The notes beneath the pieces are model-generated. The model saw nothing but the letters and a program-made list of their open reading frames with translations. It ran no database searches and had not been told where the DNA came from. Source: Chloroflexi bacterium OLB14 (GTDB lineage Bacteria > Chloroflexota > Anaerolineae > Anaerolineales > Villigracilaceae). Taken from it: 64,000 bases of DNA. Positions 37,201 to 45,417 of the stretch are shown in pieces; position 1 is the stretch's first letter; every line of letters begins with the position of its first letter. The position numbers and the translations under genes are program-made. The stretch is from contig LMZR01000018.1 in assembly GCA_001567105.1 (NCBI GenBank), forward strand, positions 62,001-126,000, given 5' to 3'.

Positions 37201-38515
37201 TGACATTGCAGGTCAATCTATGCAAACCCGCATGTATAGCCGCCTCGCCGCAGAAAAAATTATTGACCCGAACACAGGTGAAGTCCTTGCCGAATTTGAC
37301 GATGTCATTACACATGAAACTGCTCGTAAAATTGCTAACGCAGGTATTGCCGAAGTTAAAGTTCGCTCACCATTAACCTGCCAACTAGATCATGGAATTT
37401 GTGCCAAATGCTATGGTATTGATTTAGGTCGCGGTGAAACAGTAGATTTAGGCGCCGCAGTAGGTATTGTAGCCGCTCAATCTATTGGCGAGCCCGGTAC
37501 ACAACTTACATTGCGTACCTTCCACACAGGTGGTGTTGCCGCCCAAAGCGCCGACATTACAACAGGTTTGCCACGTGTAGAAGAAATTTTTGAAGCTCGC
37601 AAACAACCAAAAGGTGAAGCCTTAGTAGCTGAAATTAGCGGCATGTTAAAAGTTTTACCATCTGAAAAATATGCCGACATGCGTGAAGTTCACATTGAAC
37701 ATGCCGAAATGATTCATGACGAATACATTATTCCAGAAGATTGGAAAATTAACGTCAAAGATGAAGGCGAAGTGCAAGCAGGTGATGTATTAGCCACTAA
37801 AGAAAAAGCAAACATTGTGGCACAACATGCTGGACGTGTAGCAGTTGAAAAGAAAGAACATAAAGTTATCGTCTCCTACGAGCAACGTGAAGAAGTCATT
37901 GTAGATGTTCCAAATACATCTCGCTTGCTTGTCAAAGATAACAGCCGTGTAGAAGCAGGTACACCTTTAACCGAAGGTTCACTCAACCCACACCGCATCT
38001 TAAAAATTCAAGGACGCGAAGCCTGCCAAATGTACTTGATGAGCGAAGTACAAAAAGTGTACCGTTCACAAGGGCAAAATATTCACGACAAACATTTTGA
38101 AGTAATCACCCGCAAAATGTTAAGCAAAGTACAAGTCACGCGCCCAGGCGATACAAAATACTTACCAGGCGATGTAGTAGACAGACTTGAAATGCGCCGT
38201 GTCAATGAACAGCTAATTGCCGAAGGCAAACAACCCGCTCGCTTTAGTGAAGTTTTACTAGGTGTAACCAAAGCCTCACTCAGCACCGATTCATTCCTCT
38301 CGGCTTCTTCCTTCCAACACACCATCAAAGTGTTGGCAAGTGCCGCCATCGGCTCCACCACAGACCCATTGTTTGGTCTCAAAGAAAACGTCATCATCGG
38401 TAAGTTAATTCCTGCGGGAACTGGCTTCGTACATGGACGTTTCTCTGAAGCAGCCAATGACGAACCTGCTGAAGATACAACCCAAGAAATGCCAGATACA
38501 ACCGCTGGTGATTAA
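34265..38515 (+). CDS. rpoC: DNA-directed RNA polymerase subunit beta'
   Basis: 1416 residues, starting with GTG at 34265 after AAGGAGAGG. The N-terminal zinc site uses Cys 59, 61, 74 and 77; the active-site loop is NADFDGDQMAVH; the second zinc site includes HDCGTHDG and CQLDHGICAKCYG; the bridge/trigger region has GEPGTQLTLRTFHTGG. Residues about 138-318 are a charged coiled-coil insertion, at the place where Thermus has its extra domain. rpoB is normally directly upstream but is not here; the gene has its own promoter. Terminator follows. Confidence 0.98.
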   Translation: METKGLTALRISLASPQTIMSWSYGEVLKPETINYRRLRPEKDGLFCEAIFGPTRDWQCYCGKYKNPRYKGITCEKCGVEVTRSAVRRERMGHIGLASPVAHIWYTRRIPSQMGMLLDISRRNLDRVLYFAQYIVTYVDEEARKKALQRLEDEITVSEREQASGINARIVEIKQKRDQKIADLKQKQAALEQGYDEGIAEKLDPVIKEGQKLEKQLQDQMGEAAKKTIVFEQTGEKIIDAGDKVASKHITLIQKTVQKKLESLENELKDKRAEEIEELKKQTGVIKAQADLDMEALRNELDSNTSASSNNSSRLRDELLELRPFTFLSEIRYRELKQRWGQVFRADMGAEAFYDILERLDLDKLSEELWHEVRTTKSKQKRKKATTRLKVVEAFRRSGNRPEWMILTVLPVIPPDLRPMVQLDGGRFATSDLNDLYRRVINRNNRLKRLLELGAPDVIIRNEKRMLQEAVDSLIDNSQRGKALSRRGRRELKSLSDMLKGKKGRFRRNLLGKRVDYSGRSVIVVGPQLKLNQCGLPKSMALELYRPFVISRLVQNGYAANVKGARRLIERNRPEVWEALESVIGDRPVLLNRAPTLHRLGIQAFEPILIEGSAIRLHPLVTTAFNADFDGDQMAVHVPLSQKAVKEARDLMLASKNLLKPADGEPIISPSKDMVLGVYYLTMPQNAKHKGDGRIFGDMDEVELAYALNQVEVHSEIKLRVTTWYDDKHARLAEPTTRMVDTTVGRVLFNRVLPEQVQFVNKKLDKGGVKDLIAEVYELCGQEVTTNVADAVKTIGFEYAMKSGTTLAVADITIPPERKPIIDEALKAVEVVLRDFRRGLLTEQEKNEREIQIWQETTDKVADAVKRHMDPDGNLSTMATSGATKGGFATISQLAGMRGLMADPSGRIIPMPIRSNFREGLTAQEYFISTHGARKGLADTALRTADAGYLTRRLVDIAQDIIINEHDCGTHDGIWIRKADDIAGQSMQTRMYSRLAAEKIIDPNTGEVLAEFDDVITHETARKIANAGIAEVKVRSPLTCQLDHGICAKCYGIDLGRGETVDLGAAVGIVAAQSIGEPGTQLTLRTFHTGGVAAQSADITTGLPRVEEIFEARKQPKGEALVAEISGMLKVLPSEKYADMREVHIEHAEMIHDEYIIPEDWKINVKDEGEVQAGDVLATKEKANIVAQHAGRVAVEKKEHKVIVSYEQREEVIVDVPNTSRLLVKDNSRVEAGTPLTEGSLNPHRILKIQGREACQMYLMSEVQKVYRSQGQNIHDKHFEVITRKMLSKVQVTRPGDTKYLPGDVVDRLEMRRVNEQLIAEGKQPARFSEVLLGVTKASLSTDSFLSASSFQHTIKVLASAAIGSTTDPLFGLKENVIIGKLIPAGTGFVHGRFSEAANDEPAEDTTQEMPDTTAGD

Positions 38516-38525
38516 TTTGGAATCA

Positions 38526-38575
38526 GCCAGCTTGCTGGCAAAAAAATCCCGAATGAATTTCATTCGGGATTTTTT
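38526..38575 (+). terminator. rpoC terminator preceded by an AGC-TT-GCT palindrome
   Basis: At 38541-38575, AAAAAATCCCGAATG pairs with CATTCGGGATTTTTT (15 bp) around a 5-base loop, ending in a T run. Directly before it, 38526-38539 is the palindrome GCCAGC-TT-GCTGGC, identical in core to that at 15324. Confidence 0.88.
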
Positions 38576-38579
38576 ATTC

Positions 38580-38585
38580 TATAAT
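38580..38585 (+). promoter_or_regulatory. -10 box for a possibly leaderless transcript
   Basis: A perfect TATAAT lies only 8 bases before the methyltransferase ATG, and no ribosome binding site is present, so the message probably begins at or next to the start codon. No good -35 box is visible; that region overlaps the rpoC terminator. Confidence 0.55.
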
Positions 38586-38593
38586 TAACACAC

Positions 38594-39427
38594 ATGAAAA
38601 AACCAATTGGATTAATCACACGTGGAAAAACTGCAACAAACAGATTACGCCGTGTAGATAATTTTATATTGATGTACGAACCTGCGCTTCTTTCTTCGGG
38701 AAAGTTGGGTGCTGATTCTTTATTTGTTGATCTTGGCTACGGCTTTGACCCGCGCACCACGCTCGAAAGTGCCATGCGTTTTCGTAAGTTGAATCCAAAT
38801 CTCAAAATTCTCGGTGTTGAAATTGATAAAGAAAGAGTAGCAGCAGCACAACCTTATGCAGATGATAAAACATTTTTTAGACTAGGTGGATTTAATTTGC
38901 CATTGAAAGAAAACGAAACTGTTAGATTAATTCGTGCTTTCAACGTCTTACGTCAATACGAAGAAAAAGATTTTATGCCCGCCTATAACAAACTAATGGA
39001 TTATGTTTTACCTAATGGATTAATGATTGAAGGCACATCGAATCCGTTTGGCAGTATTTGGGTAGCGAATGTGGTTAGGCGTTTAGAGTCAAACAGCTTG
39101 CTGTTTGAAACCCACAAGCAAACTTCTGAAACCCAAAACTGGAGATTTGAGTCGCTGGTGTTCAGTACCAACTTTCGGCTAGGTTTTGAAGCGCAAGAGT
39201 TTCAGACCATACTGCCGAAGAATTTAATCCATCAAGTTGTGAAAGGCAATATCATCTATGATTTTTTTCAAGATTGGATACAAGCCTCAAAAGAAACATC
39301 ATCCACAAAAACGTATGGATTCAAACAATGGTTTATTGCCGCTGCTGAAAAACTTGCTCACAAAGGTTATAAAATTGACTTACATAAAAAATGGCTATCT
39401 AAAGGTTGGCTGATTTGGTATCAATAA
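38594..39427 (+). CDS. SAM-dependent methyltransferase-like protein
   Basis: 277 residues, Rossmann-type. Motif I is FVDLGYGFDPRTTLE (residues about 44-58), followed by ILGVEIDKERVAAA and a post-motif region IRAFNVLRQYEEKDF and YVLPNGLMIEG. The target is unknown. A palindrome at 39089-39108 interrupts the middle in frame (SNSLLFE). The gene seems to have its own promoter and a leaderless start. Confidence 0.75.
   Translation: MKKPIGLITRGKTATNRLRRVDNFILMYEPALLSSGKLGADSLFVDLGYGFDPRTTLESAMRFRKLNPNLKILGVEIDKERVAAAQPYADDKTFFRLGGFNLPLKENETVRLIRAFNVLRQYEEKDFMPAYNKLMDYVLPNGLMIEGTSNPFGSIWVANVVRRLESNSLLFETHKQTSETQNWRFESLVFSTNFRLGFEAQEFQTILPKNLIHQVVKGNIIYDFFQDWIQASKETSSTKTYGFKQWFIAAAEKLAHKGYKIDLHKKWLSKGWLIWYQ
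39089..39108. repeat. In-frame palindrome inside the methyltransferase gene
   Basis: TCAAACAGC-TT-GCTGTTTGA, 9-bp perfect arms, sharing the AGC-TT-GCT core with the intergenic palindromes at 15324 and 38526. Confidence 0.7.
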
Positions 39428-39475
39428 TTTGGAACTCTTTTGTATGAGATACGTCTGGTTAGATGAGGAAAATAC

Positions 39476-40369
39476 ATGTTCAAGAAATTTCAACCCATTA
39501 TCTTTTTATTTGTGATTATAAGTTTAGCATGTGGATTGCCAATACCCACTCAAGATACAAATGCAATTTATACTGCTGCGGCAGAGACAGTTGTTGCAGG
39601 GCTGACACAAAATGTTACACCACTTGCTACACACGAATTATTGCCTACTGTTACATTAACTTCTTTCATTCCATCTGAAACACCAACGATTACATTGACT
39701 CCAACGCAAACCATAACACCAGCCCCTATATTTACCTCAACTTCATTTGTTACATTGATTTCAGTTTCTGTACCAACCAACTGCCGTATTGGACCTGGCA
39801 AAGTATATCCGCGCCAAGGGGCATTGCTTGTTGGCGAAACTGCTGAAGTATTTGGGAGAGATGCGAATAATCGTTATTGGTATATTCGCAACCCTGATAA
39901 TGCCAATGAATTTTGTTGGGTATGGGGAGAATATGCAACTTTAACGGGTCCGTTTATGGCATTGCCAATTTTTACTCCGCCACCTACACCAACTGCAACA
40001 TTTACACCAACCCCATCGCCTTCATTTGAACTAAAAGCTACGGGCATAGATTCTTGTGGTGCTAGCTGGTGGGCTGAAGTGGAAGTGAAGAATACAGGAG
40101 CATTTGCTTTCAAATCCATGTCGTATGAAGTGTTGGATACAGTGACAGATGTTGAAAAGGTCTTGTTAGTAAATGGGTTTACTAATAAAGATGGTTGTAG
40201 TTCTACAACTATCAAAGATACACTTGCCCCCAAAGATACTTTTGTAATTAGTAGCGCTTTGTTTGATGCCACAATGCAAGGACATAAGGTGCGTGTTATT
40301 GTTACTCTTTGCACAGAATTAAATCAAAATGGTGTTTGTGTTTCGCAAAAAGTAAATTTCACACCTTAA
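39476..40369 (+). CDS. SH3-domain lipoprotein A
   Basis: 297 residues. Signal peptide with lipobox SLAC (Cys near residue 22), Thr/Pro-rich linker, a bacterial SH3 domain at about 98-160 (NCRIGPGKVYPRQGALLVGE, YWYIRNPDNANEFCWVWGEYATLTG), a second Thr/Pro linker and a C-terminal beta domain with paired cysteines (DSCGASWWAEVEVKN). It should sit outside the membrane and may bind the wall. A paralogue lies 230 bases downstream. GAGG precedes the ATG. Confidence 0.8.
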   Translation: MFKKFQPIIFLFVIISLACGLPIPTQDTNAIYTAAAETVVAGLTQNVTPLATHELLPTVTLTSFIPSETPTITLTPTQTITPAPIFTSTSFVTLISVSVPTNCRIGPGKVYPRQGALLVGETAEVFGRDANNRYWYIRNPDNANEFCWVWGEYATLTGPFMALPIFTPPPTPTATFTPTPSPSFELKATGIDSCGASWWAEVEVKNTGAFAFKSMSYEVLDTVTDVEKVLLVNGFTNKDGCSSTTIKDTLAPKDTFVISSALFDATMQGHKVRVIVTLCTELNQNGVCVSQKVNFTP

Positions 40370-40413
40370 GAGATTGTTCGTATAAGCTTAGAGAAAATCT
40401 ATAGAAATGAATA

Positions 40414-40552
40414 AACTTCTTGCATAAGTGTTCTAAACTGGCTGGTTATAATTTTTTTGCCACAGATTACACGGATTATCACAGATGTTTTTAAGAGAAA
40501 TCAGTGTAAATTCGTGTACTTCGTGGCTAAAAGAGACTTTTACAAGAGGTCA
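40414..40552 (+). mobile_element. MITE-like repeat, copy 1
   Basis: A 139-bp AT-rich unit with imperfect terminal inverted repeats: ACTTCTTGCATAAG at the left, and ACCTCTTGTAAAAG (11 of 14 identical) read inward from the right. A second copy lies inverted at 42233-42362, nearly identical except for a 9-10 base deletion. No coding capacity. Confidence 0.75.
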
Positions 40553-40595
40553 AATGAACATTAAATAATGTGAATTATCTGATAATATATAAAAC

Positions 40596-41531
40596 ATGGC
40601 AAAGAATAAAACAACTCCTAATGCAATAAAATACCTTTTTACTATTTTAATTATCACTAGTTTGGCTTGTGCTACGCCAAGTTTGCTTGCCCCAGAACAA
40701 TCTGTAGATAATACACAGACTAGCCAGCCTGTGATAACGGAAATATTATCAGCTACATCATTGCCAACTTATACATTTACCCCTACATTGATTCGCCCTA
40801 CCCGCGAAGCAACTCAAACTTTTACACCTACGGTTTTTGTTACCTTAGATCCAAACACAGCCACTGTGACAGATACGGCTCTGCCAACTTCTACTGTTGA
40901 GTTAATCACTATGACAGTTTCTAGACCCACCAATTGCCGTGTGGGACCTGGCAAAGCCTATGAAATTGCAGGCACGTTATTAGCAGGTGAAAAGGCAATT
41001 GTGCTTGGGCGTGATCCTTCTAATCAATATTGGTATATTGCTAATCCTGATCCGGGTGTGGAATTTTGCTGGGTATGGGGAGAATATGCGACTTTTACAG
41101 GCAACAATTTATTAGTACCTGCTTATACACCGATTGCAACTTATACTGCTACTCCAACTGCCTTACCTGATATTAAATTCGATGTACAAAGCAGAGGGGC
41201 AGACAAATGTAATGGCGATTTTTGGATAAAACTTGAGATTACCAATACCAGTCAACAGACAAAATTACCTTTTCGTTCTGTTCGCATAGAAGTAGAAGAT
41301 ACAAATACCAACACGACTCGTTTTAATTCGTCTGATGGCTTTATTTTGCGCAACGGCTGTAATGGATATAGCCAAACAGAATCACTTGATTACGGAAAAA
41401 GTTTTGTTGTAAGTGGACCAAACTTTTCTAATAACCTTAATGGACATACATTGAGAGTATATGTGACTGTTTGTACTGAGAAAGATTTGAAAGGCATTTG
41501 TCGCACAATAAAAATAGGTGTCAAGCCTTAA
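40596..41531 (+). CDS. SH3-domain lipoprotein B
   Basis: 311 residues, a paralogue of the preceding lipoprotein with the same order: lipobox SLAC, Thr/Pro linker, SH3 domain (NCRVGPGKAYEIAGTLLAGE, YWYIANPDPGVEFCWVWGEYATF), second linker and C-terminal beta domain (KCNGDFWIKLEITN). It lies between two inverted copies of a MITE-like element. There is no clear ribosome binding site; a GATAAT sequence 9 bases before the ATG suggests a leaderless start. Confidence 0.8.
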   Translation: MAKNKTTPNAIKYLFTILIITSLACATPSLLAPEQSVDNTQTSQPVITEILSATSLPTYTFTPTLIRPTREATQTFTPTVFVTLDPNTATVTDTALPTSTVELITMTVSRPTNCRVGPGKAYEIAGTLLAGEKAIVLGRDPSNQYWYIANPDPGVEFCWVWGEYATFTGNNLLVPAYTPIATYTATPTALPDIKFDVQSRGADKCNGDFWIKLEITNTSQQTKLPFRSVRIEVEDTNTNTTRFNSSDGFILRNGCNGYSQTESLDYGKSFVVSGPNFSNNLNGHTLRVYVTVCTEKDLKGICRTIKIGVKP

Positions 41532-41532
41532 T

Positions 41533-41952
41533 TTAGTGTGTCTTCTTTTTGCGAATTACAAAAAATGGCAACAACATCAGCGGAATTGAAATGCCGATTC
41601 CACATAAACCGCCTAATCCAAACATCCCGCCAATGGACGTTAATGCAAATTGCTCGTTGCGGATAGTCTTCTCACTACCATCTGCAAAATAACAAGTGAT
41701 TTCAACCGTGTGACCGTACGTCCCAGTTGGGCTAGATGTAGTTGGAACAGATGGGCCTGTTTGTACTGAAGTGCTTTCTGCCCCAGGGCAATAGATGGCT
41801 ACTGCAAGTTTTTCATCTAAATCAGGCACGGCGAAAAAAGTTGGCCCCAACACAAAGGTGGACATAAAAATAATCCCCGCTGAAACAGCCGCCAACAATA
41901 CCCAAGCGATGATGCGCGCAATCCAAACTTCTTTGTTTGTTTTTAGTTTCAT
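41533..41952 (-). CDS. Two-helix membrane protein
   Basis: 139 residues; ATG at 41952 with AGGTG 5 bases upstream. One helix at about 9-33 (IARIIAWVLLAAVSAGIIFM), an outside loop with two cysteines (YCPGAES... ITCYFADGSEK), a second helix at about 112-133 and a basic end RKKKTH. No family recognised. Convergent with the SH3 lipoprotein gene, one base apart. Confidence 0.6.
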   Translation of the reverse strand: MKLKTNKEVWIARIIAWVLLAAVSAGIIFMSTFVLGPTFFAVPDLDEKLAVAIYCPGAESTSVQTGPSVPTTSSPTGTYGHTVEITCYFADGSEKTIRNEQFALTSIGGMFGLGGLCGIGISIPLMLLPFFVIRKKKTH

Positions 41953-41978
41953 GTTGCACCTCGAATCTATTATATTGC

Positions 41979-42217
41979 TTCTATTAAATAAAACAATCAC
42001 CTAAAAGTGCGATTATCAAAACCCCAAAAGATTAATGTGAAAAACGAAAAAATCGCGTCATTCGCTCATTCGTGTAATTCGCGTTAAATCTTTAACTATT
42101 TCTATTAAATAAAACCATCATCTAAAAGTGTGATTATCAAAACCTCAAAAGAATAATGCGAAAAACGCGAAAAAAACAAACTTCGCAAAAAACAATTTTC
42201 GTTAAATCTTTAACTAT
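41979..42217. repeat. Tandem duplication of about 120 bp
   Basis: Unit 1 (41979-42099) and unit 2 (42100-42217) share starts (TTCTATTAAATAAAAC, CTAAAAGTG-GATTATCAAAACC) and ends (GTTAAATCTTTAACTAT) but differ in the middle. Contains the dispersed ATTCGTGTAATTCGCG motif. No gene seen; 41953-42533 is gene-free. Confidence 0.7.
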
Positions 42218-42232
42218 AATTTTTAATATACT

Positions 42233-42362
42233 TGACCTCTTGTAAAAGTCTCTTTTAGCCACGAATTACACTGATTTCTTTTAAAAACATCTGTGATAAT
42301 CCGTGTAATCTGTGGCAAAAAAAATATAGCCAGCCAGTTTAGAACACTTATGCAAGAAGTCT
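42233..42362 (-). mobile_element. MITE-like repeat, copy 2 (inverted)
   Basis: Reverse complement of the unit at 40414-40552, about 130 bp, with the same terminal sequences and one internal deletion (AATTCGTGGC where copy 1 has AATTCGTGTACTTCGTGGC). Confidence 0.75.
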
Positions 42363-42533
42363 ACTTTAAGAAATCTGTACAGCAGTAACTTGCACACTTG
42401 ACGCATTAACTTTTTCCCCTTAAGATAAGCCTCGCTTAGAACATATATTCAATAATTTAAACACAAAGGACACGAAGTACACAAAGTTTTTTTTTCTTAC
42501 TCCTTTGTGTTTGAAAAATATTTTGGAGTCATG

Positions 42534-45117
42534 ATGGAACTCGGTATTGTAAAAAAAAATTGATATAGATACAGAAATGCAACAAGCATATCTTGATTAT
42601 GCTATGTCTGTCATTGTGGCACGAGCATTGCCGGATGCGCGTGATGGACTCAAACCTGTGCAACGGCGCATTTTATATGCCATGTACGATATGGGTTTGC
42701 GTGCTGATTCACCGTATAAAAAATCTGCGCGTATTGTTGGTGAAGTGTTGGGTAAATATCATCCGCATGGTGATTCAGCAGTGTACGAAGCTATGGCACG
42801 TATGGCACAAGATTTTTCTTTGCGAACTTTGTTAGTAGATGGGCAAGGAAATTTTGGTTCTGTTGATGGTGATCCGCCTGCTGCCATGCGTTACACCGAA
42901 GCGCGTTTAACTTCTGCTGCGCTTGATATTCTTTTTGATTTAAATAAAAACACAGTTGACTTTACTCCTAACTTTGATGACACACTTGAAGAACCGAATG
43001 TATTACCTTCTGCGATTCCGAATCTGTTAGTGAACGGAGCCACTGGCATTGCAGTTGGTATGGCGACTTCAATCCCGCCTCATAACTTAAGTGAAGTTGT
43101 GGATGCGCTCATATACATGATCAATCGCTGGGAGAAACTTGACGATATTGACGTTGAGCAATTAATGAAATTCGTGCAAGGACCAGACTTCCCAACAGGT
43201 GGGTTAATCATCCAAGAAAAAGGGGAAGAAGGCATTGAACATGCTTACGGCACAGGTCGTGGAAAAGTGACCGTGCAAGCCAAAGCCCATGTTGAAGAAA
43301 TGGAACGAGGCAAAAGCAGAATCATCGTTTCTGAATTGCCTTATACAGTTAATAAATCCAGTTTAATAGAACGCATTGCCGAACTGGCACGCGATGGCAA
43401 TATTGAAGGCTTATCTGATTTAAGAGATGAATCAGATAGACAGGGTATGCGGATTGTCGTTGAGTTGACGAAGAATGCAAACCCTGAAATCGTCTTGCGT
43501 GATTTATACAAACGTACACCTATGCAAACAACATTTAGTATTAACTTGTTGGCATTGGTAGATGGCGAACCGCGCACACTAACTCTCAAACAGGCACTAC
43601 GCGTCTATGTAGAACACAGGCTGACGGTAGTTAAGAGGCGGGCTGAATTTGATCTCGAAAAAGCAAAAGCGAGGGCACACATCCTCGAAGGGTATTTAGT
43701 CGCATTAAAAAATCTAGATAAAATTATTCATTTGATTCGTGATTCATCGGATGTAGATTCTGCGCGTGCAAAATTGATGAAGCAATATAAATTATCTGAA
43801 ATTCAAGCCACTGCAATTTTGGATATGCAATTACGCAGGCTAGCCGCATTAGAACGAAAAAAGATTGATACTGAATATAAAGAAGTAAGCGCGTTGATTA
43901 AAGAGTTAACCACATTATTGAAATCACCAAAATTAATGCGTGGTGTGGTGGCTGATGAATTGACAAAAGTTAAAGGTGCTTATGGTGATAAACGCCGTAC
44001 ACAAATTGTCAATTTGAAAGAAGGCACGAAAGCCACACATGCTTTAACGACTTCATCTGTATTGCCACAACAAACAGTGTGGATTGGTGTAACTGATGAT
44101 GGTTTGGTTTCAAGAACTGCGGATGAAAAAGAACCGCGTCATTCGGGTAATGATGCGCCAAGATTTTTAGTGAAAGCCTCAACGACTGATACAGTTTATT
44201 TTGTCAGTAAATTAGGTAAAGCCGCTGCAGTTGCCGCGCATTTGATACCTGAAACGAAAAAGTTAAGTCAGGGTTCGGCGTATTACAAAGTTTCACCACT
44301 CACTGAAAATGATGCCCTAGCGGCTGTGTTTGCATTGCCTGCGAATAAATCATCTTTAGGTGAAGAAACTTGTGTATTGACAATGACTCGTTTTGGCATG
44401 GTCAAGAAAAGTTTAATTTCAGAATTGCCTGGTCCATCATCACAGACGTTTACTTTAGTGCGTGTGAATGAAGGTGACAGATTAGGTTGGGTTGGAATCA
44501 CCGATGGAAAGAAGAAAGAAATTTTGTTAGCCACTGCTTCTGGCATGGCGATTCGCTTCAAAGAAGATGATGTGCGCCCGATGGGACTCGTCGCCGCTGG
44601 TGTGAATGCAATCAAATTAGATGATAAAGATGAAGCAGTTGGCATGGAAGTATTACCCATAGAAGGTGATTTATTCTTCCTCACCACTGATGGCAAAGCC
44701 AAACGTGTGGATGTAAAAGAATTTCCGATTCAAGGACGTTATGGCAAAGGCGTAGTCGCATGGGATTTACCAAATAAAGTTTCGTTATTTGGTTTAGTCA
44801 GTGGAAAAGCAAATCATGTTGCTACGATTCATTTGAGCAAAGGCGCACCCAAATCTACCCGCTTAGATGAAGCAGGTTTAAGAAAACGCGCCGCCTCTAA
44901 AGGTGATGTAGTTGTTGAAGTGAAAGATGGTGCTTTAATTACAGGTTTGGCAGTGGGTTGGGAGTTGGGTAAGTTTGTTGATTTGCCGAAAGCAGAAGGG
45001 AAGAAAGAGAAGAAAGTGGAAAGTGGAAAGAGTGTGAAGAAGAAAGAAGGAAAGAAGAAAGTTTCAAAGCCTGTGAAGAAGGTTAAGGCGAAGGCTGTAA
45101 AAAAGAAAAAGAAATAA
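42534..45117 (+). CDS. gyrA: DNA gyrase/topoisomerase IV subunit A with Lys-rich tail (frameshifted near the start)
   Basis: About 860 residues. The ATG at 42534 follows GGAG and reads MELGIVKK before a run of nine A's; removing one base joins [20 protein letters not shown], the standard gyrase A start. The active-site Tyr is in [10 protein letters not shown] (about residue 120); the quinolone-region text is [15 protein letters not shown]. The C-terminal beta-pinwheel has a degenerate GyrA box QGRYGKGV, so gyrase is likelier than topoisomerase IV. It ends in a 40-residue Lys-rich tail. The B subunit is not in the window. Confidence 0.9.
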
Positions 45118-45307
45118 AAAAATATTAGTAGGGGCAACCCATCCATAGAAGTAAAATAACTTTGACCATCAAGGCGGGTCGCCCCTATGATTTTGATAAT
45201 TGCAAAGTCAAGGGCGACCCGCCCTTTATGATGGTGGTGCTTGATGATTTTGATGGGTCGCCCCTACGATAAATTATTAAATTTAGAATAGGTTGTAATA
45301 CACAATC
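45118..45307. repeat. Gene-free stretch with GGGCGACCC-type repeats
   Basis: Four versions of a GC-rich motif occur in both orientations: TAGGGGCAACCC (45129-45140), GGCGGGTCGCCCCTA (45173-45187), AGGGCGACCCGCCC (45211-45224) and GGGTCGCCCCTACG (45255-45268). They stand out in AT-rich DNA and can form alternative hairpins. No gene is seen. Confidence 0.65.
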
Positions 45308-45350
45308 AAACCTCCGAGATTTTTAAAATCTCGGAGGTTTATTTATTTTT
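45308..45350 (+). terminator. Strong terminator between gyrA and the P450 gene
   Basis: AAACCTCCGAGATTTT pairs with its complement around a tiny loop, followed by ATTTATTTTT. Confidence 0.88.
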
Positions 45351-45417
45351 ACATCTAACAACCTATATTTCCATAATGATTTTATAATATCCCCACCCTC
45401 AACACGGAGAAAACAAC

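Noticed and set aside
40404..40560. Target-site duplication AAATGAA around MITE copy 1
   Set aside because: The left copy is separated from the element end by three bases and copy 2 shows no duplication, so it may be chance.
42534..45117. Naming the gene parC
   Set aside because: The QGRYGKGV box and length favour gyrA; with only one copy visible I kept gyrA but the distinction is not absolute.
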